IMG/VR virus record: IMGVR_UViG_3300010430_000014
Location: 25,162 to 89,161 of that record
Reading direction: 5' to 3' (one strand)
Source: a virus
Length of the DNA stretch: 64,000 bases
Part shown: positions 16,661 through 26,050 of the stretch, piece after piece
Layout of the letters: each line of letters opens with the position of its first letter
Numbering within the stretch: position 1 is the stretch's first letter
Notes under the pieces: generated by a model
Databases searched by the model: none
Told to the model about the DNA's origin: nothing
What the model saw: only the letters and a program-made list of their open reading frames with translations
Position numbers and translations under genes: made by a program

Positions 16661-17730
16661 TGTATTTCACAGAACTCATAGTTAAAGCATTCGGATTGCA
16701 TGAAAGTGTAAAGGTTAAATTTACACAAGGATTGAATGTGCTTGTTGGTGAATCGGAAACTGGCAAAACTACTTTAATCAGAGCATTATACCTTTTAATT
16801 GAAAATCAACCAAGAGCAGGAGAAAAACTATATCACAATTGGGATATTGACGATCCAGTAGATATTCAATTAACCACTAATAAAGGTGATACAGTTAGAC
16901 GTAAAGATAATAAATATTATCTCAATGATGGTCGGCCTTTAAAAGCCTTTGGTTCATCTGTTCCAGAACCAATACGTCAATTGTTTAATTTTAAAGAAAT
17001 CAATTGGCAAAGACAAATGGATATACATTATCTTTTATTTTCTACCGGAGGTAAAGCAGCAAGGCTTTTAAATAAAGCAACTGGATTATCTGATCAAGAG
17101 ATAATCATTGCAGATATAAAAGAAAATTTATCTAAATCAAAATCTGAAATCAAACGATTGAAAAAAAATAATCATGAACATCAACAAACTATTGAAAGGT
17201 TAAAAAATGTAACTCGATATAAAATTAAAATTGAAGCAGTTTTGTATATAAAAGAAGAAGCAAAAGATTTACAATTAAAAGCAAATAAATTAGAAAATAT
17301 ATTAGTTCAACTTCAATTAATAGAGGAAATCAAAATGGATTATAATAAATTAAAACCTTATAGAATTAATTTGAATAAAATATTTAAAAAATTTGAAGAA
17401 GTTCAAGATTTTAAAGAATACGTTGAAGAACTTAGAACCATATTAACAAAAATAGAAGAAACTCATACTGTCGATCCTGATCTTGTACTGAATTATTTAG
17501 AAACATTACAAACCCTCCACAGCAGATTTTCAGAAAATTCTACAATGTTAAACAAAACCATTTTGTTAGAACGATTATTAGCAGATATTGAAACAACAAA
17601 GAAAATAAAAAATCAATTAACAACTGAAATTAAACAAGACAAAAAAGAAATAGACAATAAATTTATAGAATTAGGTTACTGTCCATTCTGTAATAGAAAG
17701 GTAAAAGATGGAGATACTTGTAGTTGCTGA
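16660..17730 (+). CDS. Rad50/SbcC N-terminal half ending at the zinc hook
   Basis: 356 residues. The N-terminus has the ATPase head of Rad50/SbcC (T4 gp46) with Walker A GESETGKT (30-37), then a long coiled coil. The chain stops right after a hook motif CPFC (341-344) and a second CSC (354-356). The returning coiled coil and the Walker B half are missing here and are encoded at 19486-20061. With Mre11 it should process DNA ends. The gene overlaps Mre11 by 23 bases. Confidence 0.8.
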   Translation: MYFTELIVKAFGLHESVKVKFTQGLNVLVGESETGKTTLIRALYLLIENQPRAGEKLYHNWDIDDPVDIQLTTNKGDTVRRKDNKYYLNDGRPLKAFGSSVPEPIRQLFNFKEINWQRQMDIHYLLFSTGGKAARLLNKATGLSDQEIIIADIKENLSKSKSEIKRLKKNNHEHQQTIERLKNVTRYKIKIEAVLYIKEEAKDLQLKANKLENILVQLQLIEEIKMDYNKLKPYRINLNKIFKKFEEVQDFKEYVEELRTILTKIEETHTVDPDLVLNYLETLQTLHSRFSENSTMLNKTILLERLLADIETTKKIKNQLTTEIKQDKKEIDNKFIELGYCPFCNRKVKDGDTCSC

Positions 17731-18646
17731 TAGTCATTTAACCGGACGCAATCCTATTGCACGTTTAGATGATCTTGTTGAACTCCAATTTGAAAAATGG
17801 AAAGAAATTGTACATCATGCAAATTATTATGATGTACCAATCATTCATGCCGGAGATATATTTAACGTTGCAGTAGTAGCAAACTCATTACTTACTCGAT
17901 TGGGAGAAATATTAAATAAATTAAAACAACCATTATATTTTGTTTGGGGCAATCATGATCTTCAATATCATTCACCTGAAATGTGGGATCGTACATCTCT
18001 TGGAGTACTTTGGAAAAACAATAATAAAGTAAAACATATCTCTGAATTTTTCATGAATTATAAAGCTAAAATTAATTGGGCATGGTGGGATTGGGGATCA
18101 GATGATATACAATGGTTAGGTAATCCTCCAAAATTATTGCTCAGTCATAAAGCAATTGTTAATGATAAATTAACTGGAACAAACTCATGGATTCAAAATG
18201 ATCGAGAATTCTGTCATCCAATAAAGGAAGTACATCCAAAATTTAAACTTGTTATCTGTGGTCATTGGCATAGAACTTATAACTATAACTATCAAGGTAC
18301 AAGGGTTATAAATCCTGGGCCAATGATCAGACGCACAGTTGATGAATGGTTAAAACCTTCAGTTATATTATTAAATATTGATACATTAATACATAAGAAA
18401 ATCTATTTAGACACCCCTGATCCAGAACTCATATTATCCAGAACACATATTGAACAGAAAATTGAAACCAGAACAGATAATATTGTCAAATTTGTTGATG
18501 CATTAAAAATTAAAAAGGAATCTAAAAAAGCATCGTTTATGAAAAATCTATTTCATAACTTAGATCAACATGAAATTCCACCAAGAGTTGAAAAGGTAAT
18601 TAGAGAAACAGTAATGAGATTAATAGAAAAAGGACAATTAAAATGA
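17708..18646 (+). CDS. Mre11/SbcD-type nuclease (gp47-like)
   Basis: 312 residues with the metallophosphoesterase motifs in order: DSH (8-10), GD (49-50), GNHD (81-84), a later SHK, and CGHWH near 197-201. These bind two metals in Mre11/SbcD/T4 gp47 nucleases. The partner ATPase halves flank it, at 16660 and 19486. It starts inside the Rad50 N-half gene at the end of the zinc-hook codons, with AAAGG upstream, and its end overlaps the next gene by 4 bases. Confidence 0.9.
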   Translation: MEILVVADSHLTGRNPIARLDDLVELQFEKWKEIVHHANYYDVPIIHAGDIFNVAVVANSLLTRLGEILNKLKQPLYFVWGNHDLQYHSPEMWDRTSLGVLWKNNNKVKHISEFFMNYKAKINWAWWDWGSDDIQWLGNPPKLLLSHKAIVNDKLTGTNSWIQNDREFCHPIKEVHPKFKLVICGHWHRTYNYNYQGTRVINPGPMIRRTVDEWLKPSVILLNIDTLIHKKIYLDTPDPELILSRTHIEQKIETRTDNIVKFVDALKIKKESKKASFMKNLFHNLDQHEIPPRVEKVIRETVMRLIEKGQLK

Positions 18647-19158
18647 CAAAAAGAAAATTATTTTTTAAAAACACAACTCCCTCTACTTCTTGTGATCATG
18701 TTCAACACCATTGGTTATCTGATTTATCGTGGAAAATGCAAACAGTAATAAACCAGGGGTTTCGTGCGCCTGATACACATTTTTGTAAAAAAGTTAAAAT
18801 AATATGTAGATGGATAAGATCAGTTGTGTTACAAAATGCAGACAAAGAACATACTTTCATGTGTACAAAAAAAGAAATGCCTGAAGTAGAAGAATTAGAA
18901 CATGAATTAAACTATTGCTCTGTTCATTTTGCCTCTCATTTTTTATATGCTTTAGAAATAATCGGTTATATGCATCCTGATTCAGAAATAAGAGCTTTGG
19001 GTATTAAATATTATGAAGGAATCACAAAAGATCTTTGGCATTTTAATTGTGAAACTAAAAAACAATTAAAAATACGTTTAGCAGATGTAGATCATACACC
19101 TGTTGTAAAAGAGTGTCCAAAAGAAGAATATAATGATAGATATATAAACTATGGATAA
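18643..19158 (+). CDS. Unknown Cys/His-rich protein with N-terminal KRKLFF
   Basis: 171 residues, not recognised. Conserved-looking aromatic and Cys/His content (SWKMQTVINQGFRAPDTHFC) suggests metal binding or a compact helical fold. The N-terminus MTKRKLFF resembles the C-terminal KRKLTF of two upstream proteins. It lies between Mre11 and the Rad50 C-half genes, so a link to end processing is possible. Confidence 0.6.
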   Translation: MTKRKLFFKNTTPSTSCDHVQHHWLSDLSWKMQTVINQGFRAPDTHFCKKVKIICRWIRSVVLQNADKEHTFMCTKKEMPEVEELEHELNYCSVHFASHFLYALEIIGYMHPDSEIRALGIKYYEGITKDLWHFNCETKKQLKIRLADVDHTPVVKECPKEEYNDRYINYG

Positions 19159-19215
19159 AAATAACTTGAATAAATTCAAAATTTAATTTTTAAAAATTTT
19201 TTATGGGGCAAATTA

Positions 19216-19467
19216 ATGAATACAATAGAAGATAAACTTATAAGAATGAAAAAACTTTTGGATGAAAAAAAAGATAAAAATTCAAAAGCAATTGCTCAAG
19301 AAGAATTACTTTTAAAACAATTAAAAGAGGAATTCGGAATAGATAATTTAGATGAAGGATATGAGTTATATGAGCAATTGATTGATGAAAAAAATGATAA
19401 AGAAAAAAGAGTTGCAAACGAAACAAATTCATTATATGATTCTATAACCAATGAGGGTTTAATATAA
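19216..19467 (+). CDS. Small coiled-coil protein before the Rad50 C-half
   Basis: 83 residues, almost entirely charged coiled coil. It directly precedes the Rad50 C-half gene (19 bases), and could supply part of the returning arm of a multi-chain Rad50, which is an inference from position and composition. The 57-base gap before it contains only AT-rich sequence with a weak 6-base-pair inverted repeat (TTGAAT/ATTCAA). Confidence 0.6.
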   Translation: MNTIEDKLIRMKKLLDEKKDKNSKAIAQEELLLKQLKEEFGIDNLDEGYELYEQLIDEKNDKEKRVANETNSLYDSITNEGLI

Positions 19468-19485
19468 ATACCACAGAGTAACACT

Positions 19486-20061
19486 ATGATAGAACAATTA
19501 TACGAAAACATTACAAATTTAGAAACCGAATTGGTGATAGCTGAACGGTTTCTGAATTCCAATAGGATCACCATTGCAAAGGAAAAATCTTTAATAGAAA
19601 CCTTTGAGATGGCAAAAGCATATATTATTCGTGTCGGAGAACACACACAAAAGGAGGTAAAGAAGTTCATTGAAGACACTGTAACTTTTGCTATACAAAC
19701 TGTTCATGGAGATGAATATAGTTTTATAGCAGATTTTAATTATGACAAAAGAGATCAACTTGAAATTAAATGGTTCATTAGTAAATATGGTAATCTTCTT
19801 GAACCACGTAAAGATACAATTTCTGGTAGTTTAACTGACGTTAGTGCTTTCTCACTCAGATTTGTCATTCATGCATTAGAAGAACCTGAACCTGCACCTA
19901 TCTTTATTATGGATGAACCATTTAAAAATTGTTCAAAGAAGTATATCCCTTTGGTGTCACAAATGGTAAAAGAAATTTCTAAATTATTAAACCTTCAGAT
20001 TGTTATGTGTAGTCACACTGATGAGTTAATTGAAATGGCAGACAATATTATTTATATGTAG
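19486..20061 (+). CDS. Rad50/SbcC C-terminal half
   Basis: 191 residues. A coiled coil (1-65) leads to the C-terminal ATPase half: signature-like SGSLTDVSAFSLRF (113-126), Walker B IFIMDEP (139-145) and a switch histidine at 177. No Walker A is present; it is carried by the protein at 16660. The two halves must associate to form an active site. No zinc-hook cysteine pair is present in this part. Confidence 0.8.
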   Translation: MIEQLYENITNLETELVIAERFLNSNRITIAKEKSLIETFEMAKAYIIRVGEHTQKEVKKFIEDTVTFAIQTVHGDEYSFIADFNYDKRDQLEIKWFISKYGNLLEPRKDTISGSLTDVSAFSLRFVIHALEEPEPAPIFIMDEPFKNCSKKYIPLVSQMVKEISKLLNLQIVMCSHTDELIEMADNIIYM

Positions 20062-20080
20062 ACCAGAGAGGACATTGACT

Positions 20081-20185
20081 ATGAAATGGAAACAAGTTGA
20101 GCATGAAAATCATAAAGGGTTAATAACAAACAAAGGACAGAATTATTTAAAAAAAATAAAAGACATATGTAAAAAATTATATTGA
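20081..20185 (+). CDS. Tiny basic protein
   Basis: A 34-codon frame (MKWKQVEHENHKG...), with GAGAGG about 9 bases before the ATG. It fits tightly between two genes and has the codon use of the region. Function unknown; its reality rests on the ribosome site and spacing. Confidence 0.4.
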   Translation: MKWKQVEHENHKGLITNKGQNYLKKIKDICKKLY

Positions 20186-20198
20186 TGGAGATATAGCC

Positions 20199-20606
20199 AT
20201 GTACTGTGAATGCTTTCAGGCTACTATGTCCGTCAATGCTTGCATAAGAAGACAAGGATGGGCAAAGTTATACAAAAAAGAAGTGACAGACAAACCTGTT
20301 CATGACCATTCACTAATTACCTGCCAAATGTGTACCACAGGTAAAAAGGTAATTAAAAATCCCGACTGTTTTATAAATAGAGATTATCAATCCTTAAAAA
20401 ATAAACACTTACAAACTATCAGATGTAGAGGATGGTTATTCAAAGATGGTATCTCTTATGAATCTTTATTTGATTCTTTTAATTATACTATGATTAAAAA
20501 AGGAGGAAATAACAATGGTGAAAATTCAGCAATCTTTAAACTCAATCAACAAGAACGAATTAATAGATTTGTTAGAAAACACAGGCGTCTTGCAAGAAGT
20601 AAATAG
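20199..20606 (+). CDS. Cysteine-rich hypothetical protein
   Basis: 135 residues. Cysteines at 3, 5, 15 and a CxxC near residues 42-45, plus later ones, suggest metal binding in the N-terminal half. The C-terminal third is basic and overlaps the next gene by 92 bases. GGAG lies before the ATG. No family recognised. Confidence 0.55.
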   Translation: MYCECFQATMSVNACIRRQGWAKLYKKEVTDKPVHDHSLITCQMCTTGKKVIKNPDCFINRDYQSLKNKHLQTIRCRGWLFKDGISYESLFDSFNYTMIKKGGNNNGENSAIFKLNQQERINRFVRKHRRLARSK

Positions 20607-21135
20607 AACTTTCTTTAACCCTTTAGGATTAAATTTAATTTTAAAACCAGATCTGACTTTAGATCTTCAAAAAGCAGACAATGATTATGGTATTGCTGTG
20701 CATACAATAGATAAATTTAAATTAGGTGCATTCAATGCTTACAGAATGAAAAGACATGAAAGAAGACAACAAAGACTTGGTTTTATTATTCAAACCCAAG
20801 ACTTTATTCGTGGTAACAAATTTGAAGAAGAAGATATTAATCTTGCTTCACCGGAATCCTTAAAATTAAATACATTATTACGTTGCATCGATAATATTGC
20901 TTATCGTGCAAAAAGAAGACTTATGGAAAACTCTCACGACAAAGACAAAGATGCACAATCAATAAATTATAGAGCATTATATCATAGTCTGGAAGTTGAT
21001 ATTGCCAATAGTAATTATGTTGATGCAATAGCAAAATCAGCTATTTTATTATTTGAATCAGAAATCGATGATAAAATTGAAAAGATAAAAAAAGATAAAG
21101 AAAAAAAGGATAAACTATTTAAAAAGGAAAAATAA
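20515..21135 (+). CDS. Hypothetical protein
   Basis: 206 residues; N-terminal mixed fold, basic middle (YRMKRHERRQQR) and a long lysine-rich coiled-coil tail (residues 180-206). Not recognised. AGGAGG about 6 bases before the ATG is one of the best ribosome sites of the region, so the start inside the previous gene is credible. The basic middle could contact nucleic acid. Confidence 0.6.
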   Translation: MVKIQQSLNSINKNELIDLLENTGVLQEVNRTFFNPLGLNLILKPDLTLDLQKADNDYGIAVHTIDKFKLGAFNAYRMKRHERRQQRLGFIIQTQDFIRGNKFEEEDINLASPESLKLNTLLRCIDNIAYRAKRRLMENSHDKDKDAQSINYRALYHSLEVDIANSNYVDAIAKSAILLFESEIDDKIEKIKKDKEKKDKLFKKEK

Positions 21136-21300
21136 ATGGCTAAGAAAAAATTAAAAAAGGTAAGAAAAAGATCATTAACCATTAGACTTAAAAAAGAAAC
21201 AGACAATCATTTATTTATTATCATTGCCATAAGTGATAATAATTTTAAATGGCATGAATTAAAATTAAAAATTCCAAAAAGCAGATTTAAAGAAATGTAA
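21136..21300 (+). CDS. Small basic protein
   Basis: 54 residues, very lysine/arginine-rich in the first 20 (KKLKKVRKRSLTIRLKK), then a hydrophobic strand. The ATG follows the previous stop directly and AAAGGAAAA precedes it. RKRSLTIRL resembles the short motif found at the ends of neighbouring proteins. May bind nucleic acid; unproven. Confidence 0.5.
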   Translation: MAKKKLKKVRKRSLTIRLKKETDNHLFIIIAISDNNFKWHELKLKIPKSRFKEM

Positions 21301-21312
21301 AGGAAATAATAA

Positions 21313-21723
21313 ATGGCACGATTAAGTCTTCAAACTAAAGGAGAAGAAAACTTAGTAATTGAACGAAAGATTTCTTCTAAAGATCCAAACTACATACAAG
21401 TAAATGATCCATCTAATTTCAATCTGTTAAGAGACAACAGACATAATGATGAATCTTTTTCCAGAGTGGACAGATTCATGGTTAATCATTACTGGAGAGT
21501 TGGTATTGAAATACTATATGAAAGAATATTCTATCCATCTCAATTTGGTTTTGAAGAAATAGAAGATGATAAATATCATCCTTATAAAAATATGTGTAAT
21601 CAATTAATAAAAAAAGGTATTGGTCTTTATGGTGATCGGCCTATACCTCAAATTAGAAAACCTGTTCAACGTCTTACATTAGAATGTAGACCAAAAAGGA
21701 TGAAATTAGAATGCAAAGACTAA
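21313..21723 (+). CDS. Hypothetical protein with motif copies at both ends
   Basis: 136 residues, unrecognised. The N-terminus MARLSL and the C-terminal copies QRLTL and KRMKL match the short basic-hydrophobic pattern seen in the exonuclease, RecA and other proteins here. The central part is aromatic and basic. It overlaps the FEN gene by 13 bases. A scaffold or adaptor role is speculation. Confidence 0.6.
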   Translation: MARLSLQTKGEENLVIERKISSKDPNYIQVNDPSNFNLLRDNRHNDESFSRVDRFMVNHYWRVGIEILYERIFYPSQFGFEEIEDDKYHPYKNMCNQLIKKGIGLYGDRPIPQIRKPVQRLTLECRPKRMKLECKD

Positions 21724-22601
21724 AATTAATACCAAATCTCGATGATGAAATCACTCTTATAATTGATGGTAGGTTCTTAGCATATCGAACCATGTATTCA
21801 CAACATGGTAAAATGTCTCATAAAGGAAATGATACTGGAATGATTTATGGATTTTTTAAATCCCTTCAGTCTATTGCTAATAAATTTGAAGTTACCAATA
21901 CAGTTATCATGTGGGATGTAACTCCATCAAAAGAAGGTATTCGTAGAGAAGAATATGAAGGTTACAAAGTCAGGGAATTAAAAGAAAAACCTGATCCTAA
22001 AGAAATAGCTATGAGAAAACAATTTGAATTTGATTATGAAGATCTTCTTTTTCTTACACATAAAATGGGATTCGCTGATTACGTTCTTCCACGTTATGAA
22101 GCTGATGATATCATAGCTTTATTTTGTAAATGCTTTGGTGGTAAAAAAATAATAGCTACCAGAGATGAAGACATGTATCAGTTAATCAATGAAAATACTA
22201 TGGTATATGATCCTGCTGCTAAAAAGAAAAAAGATTTAAAATGGTTCATGAAAACTTACGGTATCAACCCCGAACAATGGGTAGACTACAAAGCAATTGC
22301 CGGATGCAAATCAGATACCGTTCCAGGCATTCCAGGCATGGGCCATAAAAGAACATTAGATTATTTACAAGGTAAAAAGGATTATGAAAATAAAATAGTA
22401 GAACATGATAATTTATATCAATTATGTTATAATCTTGTTAAACTGCCTCATCCTTCATTAGATGGTCAAAGAATGCAATGGTTAAGAACTAATTTAGATG
22501 AAGAACAATTCATATCTTTTTGTCAATCATATAACTTTCAATCATTTTTAAATGAGATACATAACTTTTATATTTTTATGGAAGGAGGGAAATCTTGGTG
22601 A
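21711..22601 (+). CDS. 5'-3' exonuclease / flap endonuclease (FEN)
   Basis: 296 residues with the acidic active-site set of phage FEN/RNase H enzymes: Asp19, Asp69 (MWDV), Glu130 with Asp132 and Asp133 (YEADD), Asp152 and Asp154 (TRDED), Asp202, and a helix-three-turn-helix DNA clamp GIPGMG (206-211). It removes RNA primers and flaps; PolA-type chains often carry this as a domain, but here it is separate. The N-terminus MQRLKL matches the motif noted for other proteins. Confidence 0.9.
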   Translation: MQRLKLIPNLDDEITLIIDGRFLAYRTMYSQHGKMSHKGNDTGMIYGFFKSLQSIANKFEVTNTVIMWDVTPSKEGIRREEYEGYKVRELKEKPDPKEIAMRKQFEFDYEDLLFLTHKMGFADYVLPRYEADDIIALFCKCFGGKKIIATRDEDMYQLINENTMVYDPAAKKKKDLKWFMKTYGINPEQWVDYKAIAGCKSDTVPGIPGMGHKRTLDYLQGKKDYENKIVEHDNLYQLCYNLVKLPHPSLDGQRMQWLRTNLDEEQFISFCQSYNFQSFLNEIHNFYIFMEGGKSW

Positions 22602-23263
22602 GTCATAAACCTAAATTTGAAAAAGATTATTATGAAAGGTGCGCCAGTGAAGGTATGGACTATGCCTACTATGGTAATTGGCAAAAACAATATGTAAAGA
22701 TGGTAATATTCGTTACTCAAATTTATATGAATGATTTAAGTAATAAAGTTTTTCTTGATGTAGGTACTGCTTGTGGTGCTACCCTTCTTGCATTTAAAGA
22801 AACAAAAATATTTGAAAAATGTATAGGAATAGATACAAGTGAATTTCTGGTAGCATTAGGAAATGAAAAATTTAATTTTAAAAAAGGTGAATTAATTGTT
22901 GAAAACAGTACAACTATGGAATCGATCAAAGACAATTCAATTGATCTCTTACATTGTTCACAATTATTTGAATATTTAAGTGAAAGTGACGCAAATATTA
23001 CACTTGAACAATTTAAAAGAGTAATGAAAACTGGAAGTATAGGATTTATTAACATATCTACTATTAAAGAAAAACAAAACAAATCACAATTAACTATGCT
23101 ATCAGAAAAAGTATGGAAAGAAAAAATAAAAGAATATGGTTTTACTCTTAAAAAGGACACAATAAAATTAATGAAACAAGCAGCATTCTTCCCAGGAAAT
23201 GATAAGCGAAACTTCTATGAACATTATATTGATGATTGGAGTGTATTTACATTCACTAAATAA
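22595..23263 (+). CDS. Class I SAM-dependent methyltransferase (paralogue 1)
   Basis: 222 residues. After the YYGNWQKQY element (29-37) comes motif I, LDVGTACGATLLAF, then IGIDTSE and a motif IV-like SIDLLHCSQLFEYL, giving a Rossmann methyltransferase. The substrate is unknown. It is paralogous to the protein at 26051. TTG 22595 or GTG 22598 can be the start; AAGGAGGG suits both. The gene lies between FEN and helicase, so DNA or a small molecule may be the target. Confidence 0.75.
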   Translation: MVSHKPKFEKDYYERCASEGMDYAYYGNWQKQYVKMVIFVTQIYMNDLSNKVFLDVGTACGATLLAFKETKIFEKCIGIDTSEFLVALGNEKFNFKKGELIVENSTTMESIKDNSIDLLHCSQLFEYLSESDANITLEQFKRVMKTGSIGFINISTIKEKQNKSQLTMLSEKVWKEKIKEYGFTLKKDTIKLMKQAAFFPGNDKRNFYEHYIDDWSVFTFTK

Positions 23264-23285
23264 AGTAGAAAGGATATAGCCTGAA

Positions 23286-24674
23286 ATGGAACTGGACTTC
23301 AATAATCATTTCCTTAATCAAATAATATATCATTCTATTAAAGACGATACTTTTTTAAAAGCAATAAGGAATTCAATTCCTATTGAAATATATAAAACAA
23401 AAGATCGTAAATTTCTTATGCAAATGATATATGGTTATTATGATGACTTCAAAGAATCACCAAAAGAAAACTTTACAGATCTATTTAAAGAACAAGAATC
23501 TATTATCAATGAAGATCTCCAAAAAAAATGTATTAACTTATTTAATATAATTAATGAGATTACCGGATCAAATGGTGAATACATTCTTACCCGAATTAAT
23601 GATGCTGTTTATCACTTCCAATTAGAAGAAGCAAGTATTGACTTTGCATCATTAATAAAAGGACAAAAGTATAATGATGCTGTTGCTACTATTTTAAAAG
23701 CAATCAAACAACCAAAGGTGGTTGAAGATCCCTATTATAATTATTTTGAAGACAGATCATTTGTTGAAGAAAGAATAAAAGAAAAAAGATATAAAATGAT
23801 AACTCAAATTCCTATGTTAGATAATATAATAGGTGGGTTTCAATCTAAATGGTTAATCACTTGTCTTGGAGCAACAAAAACAGGAAAGACATGGATGCTC
23901 ATAGATCTTACTCTTGCTGCGGTATGGCAGGGGTTAAATGTTTTATTCATTTCCTTAGAAATGGGTAAAGAACAAATCGATGAACGTTTTGATATGGCAG
24001 TTGGCTTTATGTCATCAGAACCTAATGGTCAAGCTGAAATACTTCGCAAAATGAATGACAATTATGTTAAAACACTTGAAAAAGTTAATAGCATATATGA
24101 AGTTGAAAAAGTTATCAAAGCACGTAACACATATAAAAAATATTCATCTGGAGGAAATCTTGAAATAGTTGCATTCAATCGTGGTCGTTTAAATTATCAT
24201 GATGTAGATAGACTTCTCGATGAACTGGAAGAAAAGAAAGGATTTTATGCTGATGTGGTTGTCGTAGATTATTTAGGACAAATGAAAGAAACTGTTTCAG
24301 GTCAAACTAAAAAAGAAAGAATATCTGAAAACAGTATTGGTTTAAAAGAAATTGCAGGTACACGCAATGTAATATCAATCTCAGCAATGCAGGGTAATCG
24401 TAAAGCAATGACAGCTAAAGTATTCAAATCAAATCTGGTAGCTGATGATATTGATACTATATTTAATTCTGATTTGGTAGTTGCTATTTGTCAAACAGAA
24501 ATAGAAGAAAAAGAAAACAAAGCACGACTTTATATAGCTAATGCCCGACATGGCAAACAACATGGATCAGTAGGTATATATAGAGATCTTGCTATTGGTC
24601 AATTTTCTATTGATACCTTTGAGGTAAAAGAATTAACTCCCGATGAAGAAAAGGAAATAGGAATTGATTATTGA
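23286..24674 (+). CDS. DnaB-like replicative helicase
   Basis: 462 residues. A helical N-terminal domain (1-150) precedes a RecA-like motor: Walker A GATKTGKT (195-202), LFISLEMGKEQ as motif H1a, Walker B VVVVDYL near 322-328, and a late GKQHGSVGIYRD segment resembling the arginine-finger region. It should unwind the fork and recruit the primase encoded 3.5 kb downstream. Its 3' end overlaps the next gene by 11 bases. Confidence 0.85.
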   Translation: MELDFNNHFLNQIIYHSIKDDTFLKAIRNSIPIEIYKTKDRKFLMQMIYGYYDDFKESPKENFTDLFKEQESIINEDLQKKCINLFNIINEITGSNGEYILTRINDAVYHFQLEEASIDFASLIKGQKYNDAVATILKAIKQPKVVEDPYYNYFEDRSFVEERIKEKRYKMITQIPMLDNIIGGFQSKWLITCLGATKTGKTWMLIDLTLAAVWQGLNVLFISLEMGKEQIDERFDMAVGFMSSEPNGQAEILRKMNDNYVKTLEKVNSIYEVEKVIKARNTYKKYSSGGNLEIVAFNRGRLNYHDVDRLLDELEEKKGFYADVVVVDYLGQMKETVSGQTKKERISENSIGLKEIAGTRNVISISAMQGNRKAMTAKVFKSNLVADDIDTIFNSDLVVAICQTEIEEKENKARLYIANARHGKQHGSVGIYRDLAIGQFSIDTFEVKELTPDEEKEIGIDY

Positions 24675-26034
24675 AATTGAACAATATGATGCTCATAAAT
24701 GTAGATTAACTAATAGACTACAACAAAAAGTAGTCTGGAAAATACTCTCATGGTTTGATGAAGGAGTAGGTGTACAAAAGTCTATGCTCAGATGTATAGG
24801 TAAACATGGCTGTTATTTTTCAATAGGGTTATTACCATTTATATATAAGCAATTAAAAATACTTGGTCATGCTATGGAATATACCTATCTTGATTTTCCT
24901 ATTATAAAACATAAACTCATTCCTAAATTGCCAGGAATTAAATTTGAACCATATCAAAATAAGATTCTTTCTAAAATTGGTGCTAAGAAACGTGGTATCA
25001 TTGTCAGTCCAACAGGATCAGGCAAATCAATTGTTATTGGTGGTATAGTTGATAAATTAAGAGTACCAGAAACTATTATAGTTGTACCTACTAAAGATAT
25101 TTTTAATCAGTTAAGTCATGACTTTTCCAATTGGTTTCCAGATAAAAAAATAGGACAAATGGGAGATGGTAAAAAATTTATGGGAAAAATTACCATCAGT
25201 TTATTTCAAACTCTTAGAGAAATGAATCTCAAAAAAAATAAATCACAATTAGTTATTGTAGATGAGGCTCATCGTATTGCTGAATCTCACATTAAAATTT
25301 TATCTAAATTAAGATGGGCTAACTATCGATATGGTTTAACTGCTACTCCTCATATTCAAAAAAATTTTAAAAAATGGGCTAACATGATTGGATGTATTGG
25401 CCCTATTATATATGAAGCACAAGAAGAAGAAGTCACAGCAAGAGTAGTTCCAGTTCAAGTTAACATGATACACTTTCACGTTACTAAAAAACATTCACCT
25501 TATCAGAAATGCTTACGTGAAGACGTATTATTTAATAAGAAACGTAATACTAAACTTATTACAGCAGCAAAAATATTAGCATTAGACAAAGGGATGAACT
25601 GTCTATTTTTAATAGATGAAATTGAACAAGGTAAAGTAGTATTAAAAATAGCTGAACAAATGAATATCCCTACAGAGTTTGCTCATGGTAATAATAAAAA
25701 AGATCAAAATAATCAAATTAAAGAAAAACTTAATGAAGGAAAAACTAAATTTGTTATTGCTACTCAAGTATTTGGCCTTGGAACAAATATACCTAATATT
25801 GATTGTGTTGTTTTAGGCTCAGTTAAAAAAAGTTATATCGATACTATTCAAAAAATAGGTCGTGGTCGTAGACGTACATCTGTAAAGAATAAACTTATTG
25901 TTATTGATAGTATTGACAGAGTTTCCGGCAAACCTAAATTCTGTAACTATTTTTATGGATATTCTATGGAACGAATCAAACATTACAAATCTAAAAAATG
26001 GGAAATCAAAAGATTTTTAGCATCAACACTTTAA
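24664..26034 (+). CDS. Superfamily 2 helicase, UvsW-like
   Basis: 456 residues. An N-terminal 95-residue segment precedes the motor with Walker A SPTGSGKS (115-122), DEAH box (200-203), GLTATP motif III near 225 and motif VI IGRGRRR. This matches phage UvsW/DEAD-type helicases that remodel recombination and fork structures. The start is TTG 24664, within the last codons of the DnaB gene, with AAGGA upstream. No ATG fits the frame nearby. Confidence 0.8.
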   Translation: MIIEIEQYDAHKCRLTNRLQQKVVWKILSWFDEGVGVQKSMLRCIGKHGCYFSIGLLPFIYKQLKILGHAMEYTYLDFPIIKHKLIPKLPGIKFEPYQNKILSKIGAKKRGIIVSPTGSGKSIVIGGIVDKLRVPETIIVVPTKDIFNQLSHDFSNWFPDKKIGQMGDGKKFMGKITISLFQTLREMNLKKNKSQLVIVDEAHRIAESHIKILSKLRWANYRYGLTATPHIQKNFKKWANMIGCIGPIIYEAQEEEVTARVVPVQVNMIHFHVTKKHSPYQKCLREDVLFNKKRNTKLITAAKILALDKGMNCLFLIDEIEQGKVVLKIAEQMNIPTEFAHGNNKKDQNNQIKEKLNEGKTKFVIATQVFGLGTNIPNIDCVVLGSVKKSYIDTIQKIGRGRRRTSVKNKLIVIDSIDRVSGKPKFCNYFYGYSMERIKHYKSKKWEIKRFLASTL

Positions 26035-26050
26035 CAAAGGGAGAATAAGT

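Noticed and set aside
19159-19215. TTGAAT/ATTCAA inverted repeat followed by T-rich sequence as a terminator
   Set aside because: Stem is only AT-rich and short, and genes on both sides belong to one functional block.
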